Assembly: GCF_018130215.1 (NCBI RefSeq) | Contig: NZ_JAFCKQ010000036.1 | Location: forward strand, 1 to 64,000 | Reading direction: 5' to 3' | Source of the DNA: Bradyrhizobium jicamae | Lineage (GTDB): Bacteria; Pseudomonadota; Alphaproteobacteria; Rhizobiales; Xanthobacteraceae | Length of the DNA: 64,000 nt | Part shown: piece by piece, positions 42,404-50,147 of the stretch | Layout: every line of letters begins with the position of its first letter | How positions within the stretch are numbered: the first letter of the stretch is position 1 | Translations under genes and position numbers: made by a program | The notes under the pieces: model-generated | Told to the model about the DNA's origin: nothing | The model's input: only the letters and a program-made list of their open reading frames with translations | Database searches by the model: none

Positions 42404-42789
42404 AGATGAGTCAAGCAGGGAAATGAGTCGCTCAGCGAAGCGAACGGCCGCCCTGCTCCAGCAGTTGCGCCAAGCCGGCTGCGGCAGTTCTCCATAACCA
42501 GGCCGTTATGCGTTTGCGTTCGCTGCCCGACGGGCAAATCAGTCGAAACCTGTCAAGTCGTCGAGACCAAAATATTTCGGTTTATCGTAATGACAAACCA
42601 GTGTATAGAGTTTCCGTCTCACCCGCTCGAGGGGCGCTTCGCGATCGTCACGAACGTTGTGGTGGGATGCGGTGGACGCCGCGTGCGTGACTGACGAGAG
42701 CGCATGCGGCGGACGGCGAAATCGTGCAGACCTGACGCCCTGGTGGCAGGTGTCCTCTCGTGAAGCGTGCGAAAGCATCTTCGCGAAAG
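42404..42789. other. Intergenic, no gene seen
   Basis: Between the ArsR operator and the structured element no gene with a ribosome binding site is found. A minus-strand frame (42539-42844) reads RRKLYTLVCHYDKPKYFGLDDL, which resembles the translated debris of a dispersed Bradyrhizobium intergenic repeat rather than a gene. Confidence 0.4.
42494..42509. promoter_or_regulatory. Third ArsR-type site
   Basis: ATAACCAGGCCGTTAT has the same ATAACC left half and palindromic GTTAT right half as the twin sites, about 90 bp further upstream. A distal auxiliary operator is plausible. Confidence 0.5.
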
Positions 42790-42960
42790 CGGTGACAAAA
42801 AAGCCCAGTCTCACCGGGGCGAGCACGTATAAGCCGTAACCCATCGCGCAGGGAAAGCCGGGCTGTTTCCGGTTACACCTGTGGTCCTACCCCCGTGCTT
42901 TCTACATTGCACGGGGCCCATGGGTGCGATCGGCACCCGGCTTTCCCTGCGCCCTCTGAT
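42790..42960. repeat. Highly structured intergenic element (possible ncRNA)
   Basis: CGCAGGGAAAGCCGGG at 42847-42862 pairs perfectly with CCCGGCTTTCCCTGCG at 42936-42951. Within the loop, CCCCGTGC/GCACGGGG (42891-42898, 42909-42916) and GGGTGC/GCACCC (42922-42927, 42933-42938) form further hairpins. I recall this sequence as a dispersed element in Bradyrhizobium. Conserved structure at several levels points to a transcribed RNA or a mobile repeat. Strand is unknown. Confidence 0.6.
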
Positions 42961-43039
42961 CGAGAGGGCGGAACGACAGGCAAAACTCGGACAAATCGTG
43001 TCGCGGGAAAGCGAGACTGCATCCTCATCCACCGTCGTC

Positions 43040-43062
43040 GTCGCCCGGCTTGGCCGGGCGAC
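43040..43062. repeat. REP-like hairpin
   Basis: GTCGCCCGGC (43040-43049) pairs perfectly with GCCGGGCGAC (43053-43062) around three bases. It sits in the gap before the carbonic anhydrase gene. Confidence 0.65.
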
Positions 43063-43208
43063 CCAGTACGCCGCGGCCTCTCGGCTCAAGCCCACACGTC
43101 TCTGGAATACCGATCACCCGCATGCGCGGGAGATGACACTTAAGGCGCGCTTGAATTGCACCGGATCATCGCCAAAATCCCTTGCCCCCAGCTCACGGAG
43201 ATTCCCCG

Positions 43209-43940
43209 ATGTGCCAACTCTGCGACGCCACCGCTCCCAGGCAACCATCCCGGCGCAGCTTCCTCGCCGCAGCATGCGGCGCGGCCGCCGGTCTTGCGCT
43301 CGGACCGCAGGCGTTCGCCAAGGAGACCAAGCGGCCGCCAAAGCCGCAGAACGTGCTGTCGCCGGATGCGGCGCTGGACCGGCTGGTGAAGGGCAATGCC
43401 CGCTATGTCGAAGGCGTTTCGCGGCGGCATGATTTCAGGCACGAGCGAGAGGCGCTCGCCGGCGGACAAAATCCGTTCGCAGGGATCCTGGGGTGCGCGG
43501 ATTCGCGGATCGCACCCGAATATGCCTTCGACTGCGGTCGTGGCGATCTGTTCGTCTGCCGCGTTGCCGGCAATTTCGCCAGCGACGAGATGGTTGCAAG
43601 CCTGGAATATGCGGTGAACGCGCTCAACGTGCCGCTGTTCATGGTGCTCGGCCACGACAGTTGCGGCGCGGTGGATGCCACCATCAAGTCGCTGAAGGAC
43701 AACAGCACCCTGCCCGGCCATCTGCCTGAGCTGGTCAGCGCCATCGCGCCGGCCGTGAAGGCAACCGAAGGCAAGCCAGGCGACCGGCTCGCCAACGCCA
43801 TCAGGCAAAACGTGATCGACAACATCACCAAGCTCAAATCGGCGACGCCGATCCTCAATGCCGCAGTCGATCAGGGCAAGCTCAAGGTCGTCGGCGGCAT
43901 CTACCGCCTCGGCCACGGCAAGGTCGAATTGATCGTGTGA
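43209..43940 (+). CDS. Beta-carbonic anhydrase with twin-Arg signal
   Basis: 243-residue beta-class carbonic anhydrase interconverting CO2 and bicarbonate. It starts MCQLCDATAPRQPSRRSFLAAACGAAAG with a Tat-type motif (SRRSFLA), so it is probably exported to the periplasm. The zinc site is Cys96 and Asp98 in GCADSR, His149 and Cys152 in GHDSCGAV. An upstream in-frame start 9 codons earlier lacks support. It is a single gene surrounded by REP-like repeats. Confidence 0.88.
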   Translation: MCQLCDATAPRQPSRRSFLAAACGAAAGLALGPQAFAKETKRPPKPQNVLSPDAALDRLVKGNARYVEGVSRRHDFRHEREALAGGQNPFAGILGCADSRIAPEYAFDCGRGDLFVCRVAGNFASDEMVASLEYAVNALNVPLFMVLGHDSCGAVDATIKSLKDNSTLPGHLPELVSAIAPAVKATEGKPGDRLANAIRQNVIDNITKLKSATPILNAAVDQGKLKVVGGIYRLGHGKVELIV

Positions 43941-43970
43941 TGAAGTAGTGAAGGCGGCCACAGGTTCGCT

Positions 43971-44076
43971 GTCGTCCCGGCGAAGGCCGGGACCCGTAAC
44001 CACGAATGCCGATTGTTGCGTGCCGCCGGAACGACGAGTGCCGTTCACAACCTTCGCCGCGGCGTATGGGTCCCGG
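43971..44076. repeat. REP-like palindromic element
   Basis: GTCCCGGC (43974-43981) pairs with GCCGGGAC (43986-43993), and GGGACCC near 43989 is matched by GGGTCCC at the far end near 44068. The pattern fits the Bradyrhizobium repeat with GTCGTCCCGGCGAAGGCCGG. It abuts the 3' end of the hydratase gene. Confidence 0.6.
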
Positions 44077-44083
44077 CTGCAGG

Positions 44084-44869
44084 TTACGTAAACGTCGCCT
44101 CGACCTTGCCGAGTCCGTCCAGCTCCAGCACGACCACGTCGCCAGCCTTCAGCCACAACGTCTTGACCAGGCTGCCCGTGAGCACGATCTGCCCCGCATG
44201 CAAGTCCCTGCCCTCGGCGGCGAGATGATTGGCGAGCCAGGCCAGCGCATTGTGGGGATGGCCGAGCACGTCGGCGCCGGTGCCGCGCCCCTCCTCCTTG
44301 CCGTTGATGACAGCGCGGCCGGTCACGCCGAGCAGATCGGGCGCGATGATGCGCGGCACGGCCGGGCCGAGCACGCAGCCGGCGGCGAAGAAGTCGTCGG
44401 CAACCAGCGTCGGTGCGCCCAGCGTCTCCCATTTGACATAACGGTCGTCGACGATCTCCATCGCCGGATGATATGCCTCGATCGCCTCCGCGACCCATTC
44501 GGCGGTGAATGGAGCTTCGCTGGCGGCGAGATTGCGCGCGAGGCGAACCGCGATCTCGCACTCGACGCCGACATTGACATAGTCGGCCGCAGGCAGGCTC
44601 ACACCGCTCTCGTGCACCACCTTCTCGAACACGCCGCCGCCACAGGGGTGCGCGATGTCGAGATATTGCTGCATCACCGCGCTGGTGCAGCCGATCTTGT
44701 AGCCGACGAGACTGCCGAGCTGGGGCTGCAGCAGATCGTGCAGCGCGCGCTGCACCTGGTAGCCTTCGGCTTCATCGCGCGGCACGATGTCCTTCGGCAG
44801 CGCCTTCAGCGGTGCGCGGTTGCGGCGGGCGGTGGCGATCGCCTTAGCGGCCCCGAGGATCCTTTCCAT
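44084..44869 (-). CDS. 2-keto-4-pentenoate hydratase / fumarylacetoacetate hydrolase family protein
   Basis: 261-residue enzyme of the MhpD-like group, which hydrates 2-hydroxypenta-2,4-dienoates or decarboxylates 4-oxalocrotonate in aromatic meta-cleavage pathways. Features are EAEGYQVQRALHDLL, VGYKIGCTSAVMQQYLDI and the metal-site acidic residues in VNVGVECEIAVRLARNL. A GGGAGG ribosome binding site precedes the ATG. It follows the SDR gene by 87 bp on the same strand. No dioxygenase is nearby, so the pathway is undetermined. Confidence 0.82.
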   Translation of the reverse strand: MERILGAAKAIATARRNRAPLKALPKDIVPRDEAEGYQVQRALHDLLQPQLGSLVGYKIGCTSAVMQQYLDIAHPCGGGVFEKVVHESGVSLPAADYVNVGVECEIAVRLARNLAASEAPFTAEWVAEAIEAYHPAMEIVDDRYVKWETLGAPTLVADDFFAAGCVLGPAVPRIIAPDLLGVTGRAVINGKEEGRGTGADVLGHPHNALAWLANHLAAEGRDLHAGQIVLTGSLVKTLWLKAGDVVVLELDGLGKVEATFT

Positions 44870-44956
44870 CGGCGCAGCCTCCCTGTCGTTCTGTTTGCTG
44901 TCCGCAATTCAGCACTCAGGGATGGGTCTGGCAAGCGCATCGCAGCACGACACTCC

Positions 44957-45985
44957 TCACGCCTTGACGAGGCCGAGCCGGATCAGGCTCTCGGCGGTCG
45001 CAACCAGCAGCTCCTCGTTGCCGCGCGGGCTCCAGCCGAGCAGCGTGCGTGCCTTGGCGCTGGTCGATTGCCTGACCTTGCCGAGCAACGGCAGCGCCGC
45101 GCGAACCATCGGATTGCGGCGGGCAGCGAGCCGCAGCATCCAGTCCGGGGCCTGGAACCGCGGGACCCGCCGCGCCTTGGCTCCGAGCCTGGCACGCAGC
45201 ACACGGGCGATCTGAAGGACCGACATCGTCTCGCCGGCGACCGCCAGGAAGCGCTCCCCCCTGGCCTCGGGCGACGTCATCGCGCGCAGATGCAGGTCGG
45301 CGACGTCGCGCACGTCGACGAGCGCAAGATTGATCCGCGGCACCGCGGGCATCGCGCCCTCGAGCAGCATCCTGATGATGCCGATCGACTCGGAGAAGTC
45401 GGGCCCGAGTGCCGGTCCGAACACGGCGACGGGATTGACCACCGCAAGCTCGAGACCATTGCCTTCGCGCCCGATGAAATCCCAGGCGGCGCGCTCGGCC
45501 AGCGTCTTGGACTTCGGATAGGCCAGCACGTCCGGGCCGTCGAGGTTGGTCCAGCTGGTCTCGTCGAACGGCGCCGTGCGCGGCGGATAACCGTAGCCGA
45601 TCGCCGCAAACGACGATGTCACGACGACGCGCCTGGCGCCGGCATCGCGCGCCGCGCGCAACACGCGCAAGGTTCCCTCGCGCGCCGGCACGATCAGCTC
45701 ATTTTCGTCCTCGGGCACATGGGCGAGCAGCGGCGAGGCGACATGCATCACGTAGTCGCAACCGGCCGCCGCCGCGCGCCAGCCCTCGTCACGCATGAGG
45801 TCGGCGGCGAGGAAGCCGACCTTGTCGGGCGCATCAGCTCCGCCTTCGCGCAGCATTGCGACCACGTCCCTGGCGCGGTCGAGGTTGCGCACGGTGGTCC
45901 GCACCTCGTGCCCGGCGGCAAGAAGCTGCAGGATGACATGCACACCGATGAAACCGGACCCGCCCGTGACCAGAACCATGCTCAT
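44957..45985 (-). CDS. Extended SDR, NAD-dependent epimerase/dihydroflavonol reductase-like
   Basis: 342-residue Rossmann-fold enzyme starting MSMVLVTGGSGFIGVHVI, with the GxxGxxG motif at residues 8-14. The catalytic YPKSK motif (Tyr-x3-Lys) is seen in VLAYPKSKTLAERAAW and the upstream Ser in VVTSSFAAIGYG. It belongs with dihydroflavonol-4-reductase-like ketoreductases. A GGGGCGGCGAC-type ribosome binding site precedes the start. It is divergent from an HxlR regulator, which probably controls it together with the hydratase downstream. Confidence 0.85.
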   Translation of the reverse strand: MSMVLVTGGSGFIGVHVILQLLAAGHEVRTTVRNLDRARDVVAMLREGGADAPDKVGFLAADLMRDEGWRAAAAGCDYVMHVASPLLAHVPEDENELIVPAREGTLRVLRAARDAGARRVVVTSSFAAIGYGYPPRTAPFDETSWTNLDGPDVLAYPKSKTLAERAAWDFIGREGNGLELAVVNPVAVFGPALGPDFSESIGIIRMLLEGAMPAVPRINLALVDVRDVADLHLRAMTSPEARGERFLAVAGETMSVLQIARVLRARLGAKARRVPRFQAPDWMLRLAARRNPMVRAALPLLGKVRQSTSAKARTLLGWSPRGNEELLVATAESLIRLGLVKA

Positions 45986-46083
45986 GTCGCCGCCCCTTCC
46001 ACGGTTCGGCGGCGGCGCCGATATCGCGCCACCCGCCCTGCACAGGCGGCATCTGGTCACCTATCTGGGATTGGGCAAGTAGG

Positions 46084-46515
46084 ATGAATTTCGAGACTGG
46101 TATGGAAAACAATACCGACGATGCCTGCGAGGGCGCCGAACGCGGCGGCTGCGCCCCCGATCCTGCCGTGATGAACGAATTCCGGCGGACCATCCACGCG
46201 CTGAGCGGAAAGTGGAAGCTCGAGATCCTGGGCATGCTGGCCGAGGGCAGCGTGCGGTTCGGCGTGCTGCGCCGCGCGCTCGTGCCGATCACCCAGCACA
46301 TGCTGACGGCGCGGTTGCGCGAGCTGGAACGTGACGGGCTGGTGTTGCGACGGGTGCTCGCCGAGAAGCCGCTGCAGGTCGAATACCAACTGACCGATTC
46401 GGCCTGGGGCCTGCTGCCGGCGTTCCGCGAATTGCTGACATGGTCGAAGACCTACGGCATCCGCCGCAGCGCAGCGGCAAGCGAACGGCGCTTGTGGTTG
46501 GAATCCGCTGAGTGA
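46084..46515 (+). CDS. HxlR-family transcriptional regulator
   Basis: 143-residue winged helix protein. The HxlR domain spans about residues 40-115 (NEFRRTIHALSGKWKLEILGML, GVLRRALVPITQHMLTARLRELERDGLV, VEYQLTDSAWGLLPAF). An N-terminal Cys (DDACEGAERGGCAP) may act as a redox sensor, as in some HxlR proteins that detect electrophiles. It is divergent from the SDR gene (98 bp between the starts). Start codon could also be the ATG at 46102. Confidence 0.85.
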   Translation: MNFETGMENNTDDACEGAERGGCAPDPAVMNEFRRTIHALSGKWKLEILGMLAEGSVRFGVLRRALVPITQHMLTARLRELERDGLVLRRVLAEKPLQVEYQLTDSAWGLLPAFRELLTWSKTYGIRRSAAASERRLWLESAE

Positions 46516-46635
46516 TCCGAACCTGTCACGGCACCGGAATTCGGCTCCCGCTCCCGCTTGCGGAGGAGGTGAAGCAAGCTCGCGCGAACCTACGGCCGGC
46601 GCGCGCCGGAATCGATCCGCGGCGGGTCACCACCA

Positions 46636-47046
46636 CTATTCGTCGCGATAGACCTTCTCGCGCTTCTCGTGTCGTTCCTGCGCCTCCACCGACAGCGTTG
46701 CGATCGGACGGGCTTCGAGCCGCTTCAGCGAAATCGGCTCGCCGGTCTCTTCGCAATAGCCGTAGGTGTTGTCTTCGATGCGCTGGAGCGCCGCGTCGAT
46801 CTTGGAGATCAGCTTGCGCTGACGATCGCGGGCGCGGAGCTCGATCGCGCGATCGGTTTCCGAGGACGCGCGGTCGGCGAGGTCAGGATGATTGACGTTC
46901 TCTTCCTGGAGCGTCTGCAGCGTGATCTTCGATTCGCGGAGGATCTCGTCCTTCCAGGACAAGAGCTTGGCGCGGAAATAGTCGCGCTGCCGCTCATTCA
47001 TGAAAGGCTCTTTTTCAGTGGGCCGGTAGTTCTTCAGCTTTTCCAA
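46636..47046 (-). CDS. dksA: DksA-type RNA polymerase-binding regulator
   Basis: Family core EKEPFMNERQRDYFRAKLLSWKDEILRES is the DksA coiled coil, and the C-terminal YGYCEETGEPISLKRLEARPIATLSVEAQERHE is the globular part. The four zinc Cys of E. coli DksA are reduced to one (C in YGYCEE, with Thr, Ala-Thr and Ala-Gln in the other positions), as in other alphaproteobacterial DksA. The start is uncertain: a TTG at 47046 gives LEKLKNYRPTEKEPF, typical of rhizobial DksA; the ATG at 47001 would shorten it. DksA tunes rRNA and stress promoters with ppGpp. Confidence 0.82.
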   Translation of the reverse strand: MEKLKNYRPTEKEPFMNERQRDYFRAKLLSWKDEILRESKITLQTLQEENVNHPDLADRASSETDRAIELRARDRQRKLISKIDAALQRIEDNTYGYCEETGEPISLKRLEARPIATLSVEAQERHEKREKVYRDE

Positions 47047-47211
47047 AGGCAGCCATGTCCCTGTCAGGCGGAGGGAACATCTCCCCTCCGCGCGGCGCCT
47101 TATATAGCCACGACATGTGACAGACAATATCTGCAACCGTTAATGCCGGGGTACCCCCAAGGCCTTGCACAGGCAATCTTATCCGGCCCGGCCGGGGGTG
47201 GCCCTGCCCCC

Positions 47212-47829
47212 TCAATAACCGACCGTGAACCGCTTTCGGATATGGGCCGGGCGCTCGATCTCGTCGGCGAGTGCAACTGCGAAATCCTCGAACGAGATCC
47301 AGCTTTTCCCGTCCGTCCCGGTCAGAAGCTGGTCGGTCCCGAGACGGAACTTGCCGGTCCGCTCGCCCTCCACGAACAGCGCCGAGGGCGAGAGGAAGGT
47401 CCAGTTCAGATCCTTTTCCTGGCGCAGCAGGTCGAGATATTCAGCGCCTTTGGTGGCCTCGGCCTTGTACTGGGCCGGGAAATTGGGGGTCGTCACCAGC
47501 CTGACGCCGGGCGCCACCTCGAGGCTGCCCGCCCCGCCGACCACGAGATAACGGCCGACCCCGGAGTCCTTGGCCGCGCCGATCAGCCTGGCCGGGTCGC
47601 TGGCCGTGAAATGCACCGAGCTGATCGCAGCGTCATGGCCGGCCCACAGCGCGGCGAGCCCGGCCTCGTCGTGCACATCGCCCTTTTTGGCAGTGACGTT
47701 CGGCAGCGCAGCGATCTTCTCCGGGTTGCGGGCGATGGCGGTCACGATGTGGCCGCGGCGGGCGAGTTCCGCGGTGATGCGCGAGCCGGCCCGGCCGGAT
47801 GCGCCGGCGATTGCGATCTTCATTCTCAT
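47212..47829 (-). CDS. NAD(P)-binding oxidoreductase, NmrA/SDR atypical family
   Basis: 205-residue protein starting MRMKIAIAGASGRAGSRITAELARRGH, with a GASGRAGS dinucleotide-binding motif. Later parts (AISSVHFTASDPARLIGAAKDSGVGRYLVVGGAGSLE, then WTFLSPSALFVEGERTG) match the NAD(P)H-binding domain found in YwnB-like proteins. It may be a quinone or other small-molecule reductase. Divergent from an HxlR regulator with a palindrome between, so it is the likely target. Confidence 0.82.
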   Translation of the reverse strand: MRMKIAIAGASGRAGSRITAELARRGHIVTAIARNPEKIAALPNVTAKKGDVHDEAGLAALWAGHDAAISSVHFTASDPARLIGAAKDSGVGRYLVVGGAGSLEVAPGVRLVTTPNFPAQYKAEATKGAEYLDLLRQEKDLNWTFLSPSALFVEGERTGKFRLGTDQLLTGTDGKSWISFEDFAVALADEIERPAHIRKRFTVGY

Positions 47830-47888
47830 GTCTCCGATAGTTGGTTTCCACTGGTGACTAGATAGCGAAATGGATGTAGGTGTGAAGA

Positions 47889-47902
47889 ACGCACTTATGC
47901 GT
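47889..47902. promoter_or_regulatory. Palindrome in the divergent HxlR/oxidoreductase promoter
   Basis: ACGCACTTATGCGT is a 5+4+5 inverted repeat located between the two divergent starts, 27 bp before the HxlR ATG. It is flanked by GGTG and CACC, extending the symmetry. A candidate HxlR operator. Confidence 0.5.
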
Positions 47903-47928
47903 CACCTGATTACGCCGGAGTAACCGCG

Positions 47929-48318
47929 ATGAAAGCCGCTCACCTGAAACCGGACGCCTACGCGGCCAACTGCCCGACCCGCCAGATCCTCGACCGGGTC
48001 GGCGACAAGTGGGCGGTGCTGATCCTGCTGCTGTTGCGCAGCGAGCCGATGCGATTCAACCAGCTCCGCCGCGCCATCGAGGGCATCTCGCAGAAGATGC
48101 TGTCGCAAGTGCTGAAAAGCCTGGAGCGCGACGGGCTGCTGCGCCGCCGCGCGATCGCGACAGTTCCGGTCACGGTGGAGTATTCGATCACGCCGCTCGG
48201 GCTGACGCTCGCCGAAGCGGTCGATCCGCTGCGCGACTGGGCCGAGCAGAATCTGAAGGAGGTGCTGGCGGCGCAACGCCGCTACGACGCTCAGCGCAAG
48301 CCGCTGGAGGCAGCGTGA
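47929..48318 (+). CDS. HxlR-family transcriptional regulator
   Basis: 129-residue winged helix regulator. Typical features are NCPTRQILDRVGDKWAVLILLLL, RFNQLRRAIEGISQKMLSQVLKSLERDGLL and VEYSITPLGLTLAEAVDPL. The Cys at about residue 16 (ANCPTRQ) is the conserved HxlR Cys that senses electrophiles or oxidants in YodB-like members. The neighbour across the promoter is an NAD(P)-binding oxidoreductase, so a redox or quinone detoxification switch is plausible. Confidence 0.87.
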   Translation: MKAAHLKPDAYAANCPTRQILDRVGDKWAVLILLLLRSEPMRFNQLRRAIEGISQKMLSQVLKSLERDGLLRRRAIATVPVTVEYSITPLGLTLAEAVDPLRDWAEQNLKEVLAAQRRYDAQRKPLEAA

Positions 48319-48343
48319 GGCAGGTGAGCGACCGGTGGAAGGA

Positions 48344-48757
48344 CTAGTACTGGCCGGCCTTGGCGAGCTCGACCTCGACGCGCAGCTCGATCTCGCCGAG
48401 CACGGCATCGAGGCCGGGATCGCCGGAGGATTCCTTCAGGCTCGCGGCAGCGTTGCGCAGCCGGTTCACCGTGGCGGTATCGAAGCTGCCCGAGAGCAGG
48501 CCGAGCTTGAGATCGTCGAGCACGTCGAGCGCGCCCTTGCCGCGGGCCACCGAGCGCTTGCGGCGTTCGGTCGGGTCTTCGACACCCTGCAAGGCGAGCA
48601 GCGCATCGAGGCTGGCCGCGGCCTTCGGCGCGGCGGCGGAACGGACCTCGTCCGGAACGGTCGTCGTCTCCGGCAGCGAGAAGCTGGTCGAGGAGGTACG
48701 GCGCGTGCTGCTCGTGGACGAGCCAAGCGTGGTGCCGTTCGGTCCGTAGATTCGCAT
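48344..48757 (-). CDS. fliX: Flagellar assembly regulator FliX
   Basis: 137-residue protein starting MRIYGPNGTTLGSSTSSTRRTSST, the FliX opening, and ending ELRVEVELAKAGQY. The helical core DALLALQGVEDPTERRKRSVARGKGALDVLDDLKLGLLSG matches the family. In Caulobacter FliX couples basal-body assembly to FlbD and sigma-54-dependent expression of later flagellar genes. It is divergent from flgI, the same arrangement as in Caulobacter. A second Met one codon upstream is possible. Confidence 0.87.
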   Translation of the reverse strand: MRIYGPNGTTLGSSTSSTRRTSSTSFSLPETTTVPDEVRSAAAPKAAASLDALLALQGVEDPTERRKRSVARGKGALDVLDDLKLGLLSGSFDTATVNRLRNAAASLKESSGDPGLDAVLGEIELRVEVELAKAGQY

Positions 48758-48806
48758 CATGATGATCCCGCAGGCCTGACTGGCGCCGAGCATCACCGCT
48801 TCATGG

Positions 48807-48821
48807 TTAACGGTGCGTAAA
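48807..48821. promoter_or_regulatory. CtrA-like half-site pair upstream of fliX
   Basis: TTAACGGTGCGTAAA fits TTAA-N7-TTAA with mismatch in the second half. It lies 50 bp upstream of the fliX start. Weak alone but parallel to the fliL case. Confidence 0.35.
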
Positions 48822-48937
48822 CGACCCGGCAATTTCTGCCGCCACACGGCAGTTTCGCGCGCCCTGCCAAACCGGACCCGAATGGGAACCAAAAAATTTC
48901 GATAAACATATCAACACATTGCGGGCCGAACCCGACG

Positions 48938-48953
48938 TGGCACGGAGCTCGCA
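48938..48953 (+). promoter_or_regulatory. Sigma-54-like promoter for flgI
   Basis: TGGCACGGAGCTCGCA has the invariant GG and GC separated by ten bases and a perfect TGGCACG element, ending TCGCA instead of TTGCA. It lies about 70 bp upstream of the flgI start. It is nearly the same sequence as the flgF promoter at 28131-28147 (both end TCGC). Confidence 0.6.
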
Positions 48954-49022
48954 TGGTTAATGGCGGATCGCCGTCATGGGAGTGTCGCGCGACCCGCCAG
49001 TGAGTTCGAGGGGAGCATCGGG

Positions 49023-50147
49023 ATGCCCGGCATCCGCCACGTGAGATTATTCGGGATGGCCTGCGCCGCGCTGGTGGCGCTGGCGGCCTCGGTCATGCCT
49101 GCAGCCGCGACGTCGCGGATCAAGGACCTCGCCAATATCGAAGGCGTGCGCCAGAACCAGTTGATCGGCTACGGCCTCGTGGTCGGCCTCAACGGCACCG
49201 GCGACACGCTGAACAACATCCCCTTCACCAAGCAGTCGCTGCAGGCGATGCTGGAACGCATGGGCGTCAACATCCGCGGCGCCACCATCCGCACCGGCAA
49301 CGTCGCCGCCGTGATGGTCACCGGCAATCTGCCGGCGTTCGGCACCCAGGGCACGCGCATGGACGTCACCGTCTCCGCGCTCGGCGATGCCAAGGACCTG
49401 CGCGGCGGCACGCTGCTGGTCACCCCCCTGCTCGGCGCCGACGGCAATGTCTACGCAGTGGCGCAGGGGACCCTTGCGATCTCCGGCTTCAACGCCGAGG
49501 GCGAGGCCGCCAAGATCGTGCGCGGCGTGCCGACGGTCGGACGCATCGCCAACGGCGCCATCATCGAGCGCGAGATCGAGTTCGCGCTGAACCGCATGCC
49601 CAATGTGCGATTGGCGCTGCGCAACGCCGACTTCACCACGGCAAAGCGCATCGCTGCCGCGGTCAACGACTATCTCGGCGTCAAGACCGCCGAGCCGCTC
49701 GATCCCTCCACCGTGCAGCTCACGATTCCGCCGGAGTTCAAGGGCAATGTCGTCGCGTTCCTGACCGAGATCGAGCAGTTGCAGGTCGAGCCGGACCTCG
49801 CCGCGAGGATCGTGATCGACGAACGCTCCGGCATCATCGTGATGGGCCGCGACGTCCGCGTCGCGACCGTCGCGGTGGCGCAGGGCAACCTCACCGTCAC
49901 GATCTCCGAAAGTCCGCAGGTCAGTCAGCCCAACCCGCTGTCGCGCGGCCGCACCGTGGTGACACCGCGCAGCAATGTCCAGGTCACCGAGGACGGCAAG
50001 AAGTTCGCGGTCGTGAAGGACGGCGTCTCGTTGCAGCAACTCGTCGACGGCCTCAACGGCCTCGGCATCGGACCACGCGATCTGATCAGCATCCTGCAGG
50101 CGATCAAGGCCGCCGGTGCGATCGAAGCCGACATCGAGGTGATGTGA
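49023..50147 (+). CDS. flgI: Flagellar P-ring protein FlgI
   Basis: 374-residue periplasmic P-ring subunit with a signal peptide (GMACAALVALAASVMPAAATS). Canonical features are SRIKDLANIEGVRQNQLIGYGLVVGLNGTGD, PFTKQSLQAMLERMGVNI and the C-terminal GIGPRDLISILQAIKAAGAIEADIEVM. I start at MPGIRHVRLF (49023, preceded by GGGGAGCATCGGG) rather than an upstream in-frame start at 48960. Its stop overlaps the flgJ start. A sigma-54-like promoter lies just upstream. Confidence 0.94.
   Translation: MPGIRHVRLFGMACAALVALAASVMPAAATSRIKDLANIEGVRQNQLIGYGLVVGLNGTGDTLNNIPFTKQSLQAMLERMGVNIRGATIRTGNVAAVMVTGNLPAFGTQGTRMDVTVSALGDAKDLRGGTLLVTPLLGADGNVYAVAQGTLAISGFNAEGEAAKIVRGVPTVGRIANGAIIEREIEFALNRMPNVRLALRNADFTTAKRIAAAVNDYLGVKTAEPLDPSTVQLTIPPEFKGNVVAFLTEIEQLQVEPDLAARIVIDERSGIIVMGRDVRVATVAVAQGNLTVTISESPQVSQPNPLSRGRTVVTPRSNVQVTEDGKKFAVVKDGVSLQQLVDGLNGLGIGPRDLISILQAIKAAGAIEADIEVM

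Noticed and set aside
43140..44561. A 473-codon open frame on the minus strand
   Set aside because: It runs antisense to the carbonic anhydrase gene and out of frame with the hydratase gene; composition is Arg/Gly-rich shadow sequence.
44006..46087. A 693-codon plus-strand open frame
   Set aside because: It is antisense to the hydratase and SDR genes and has shadow composition.
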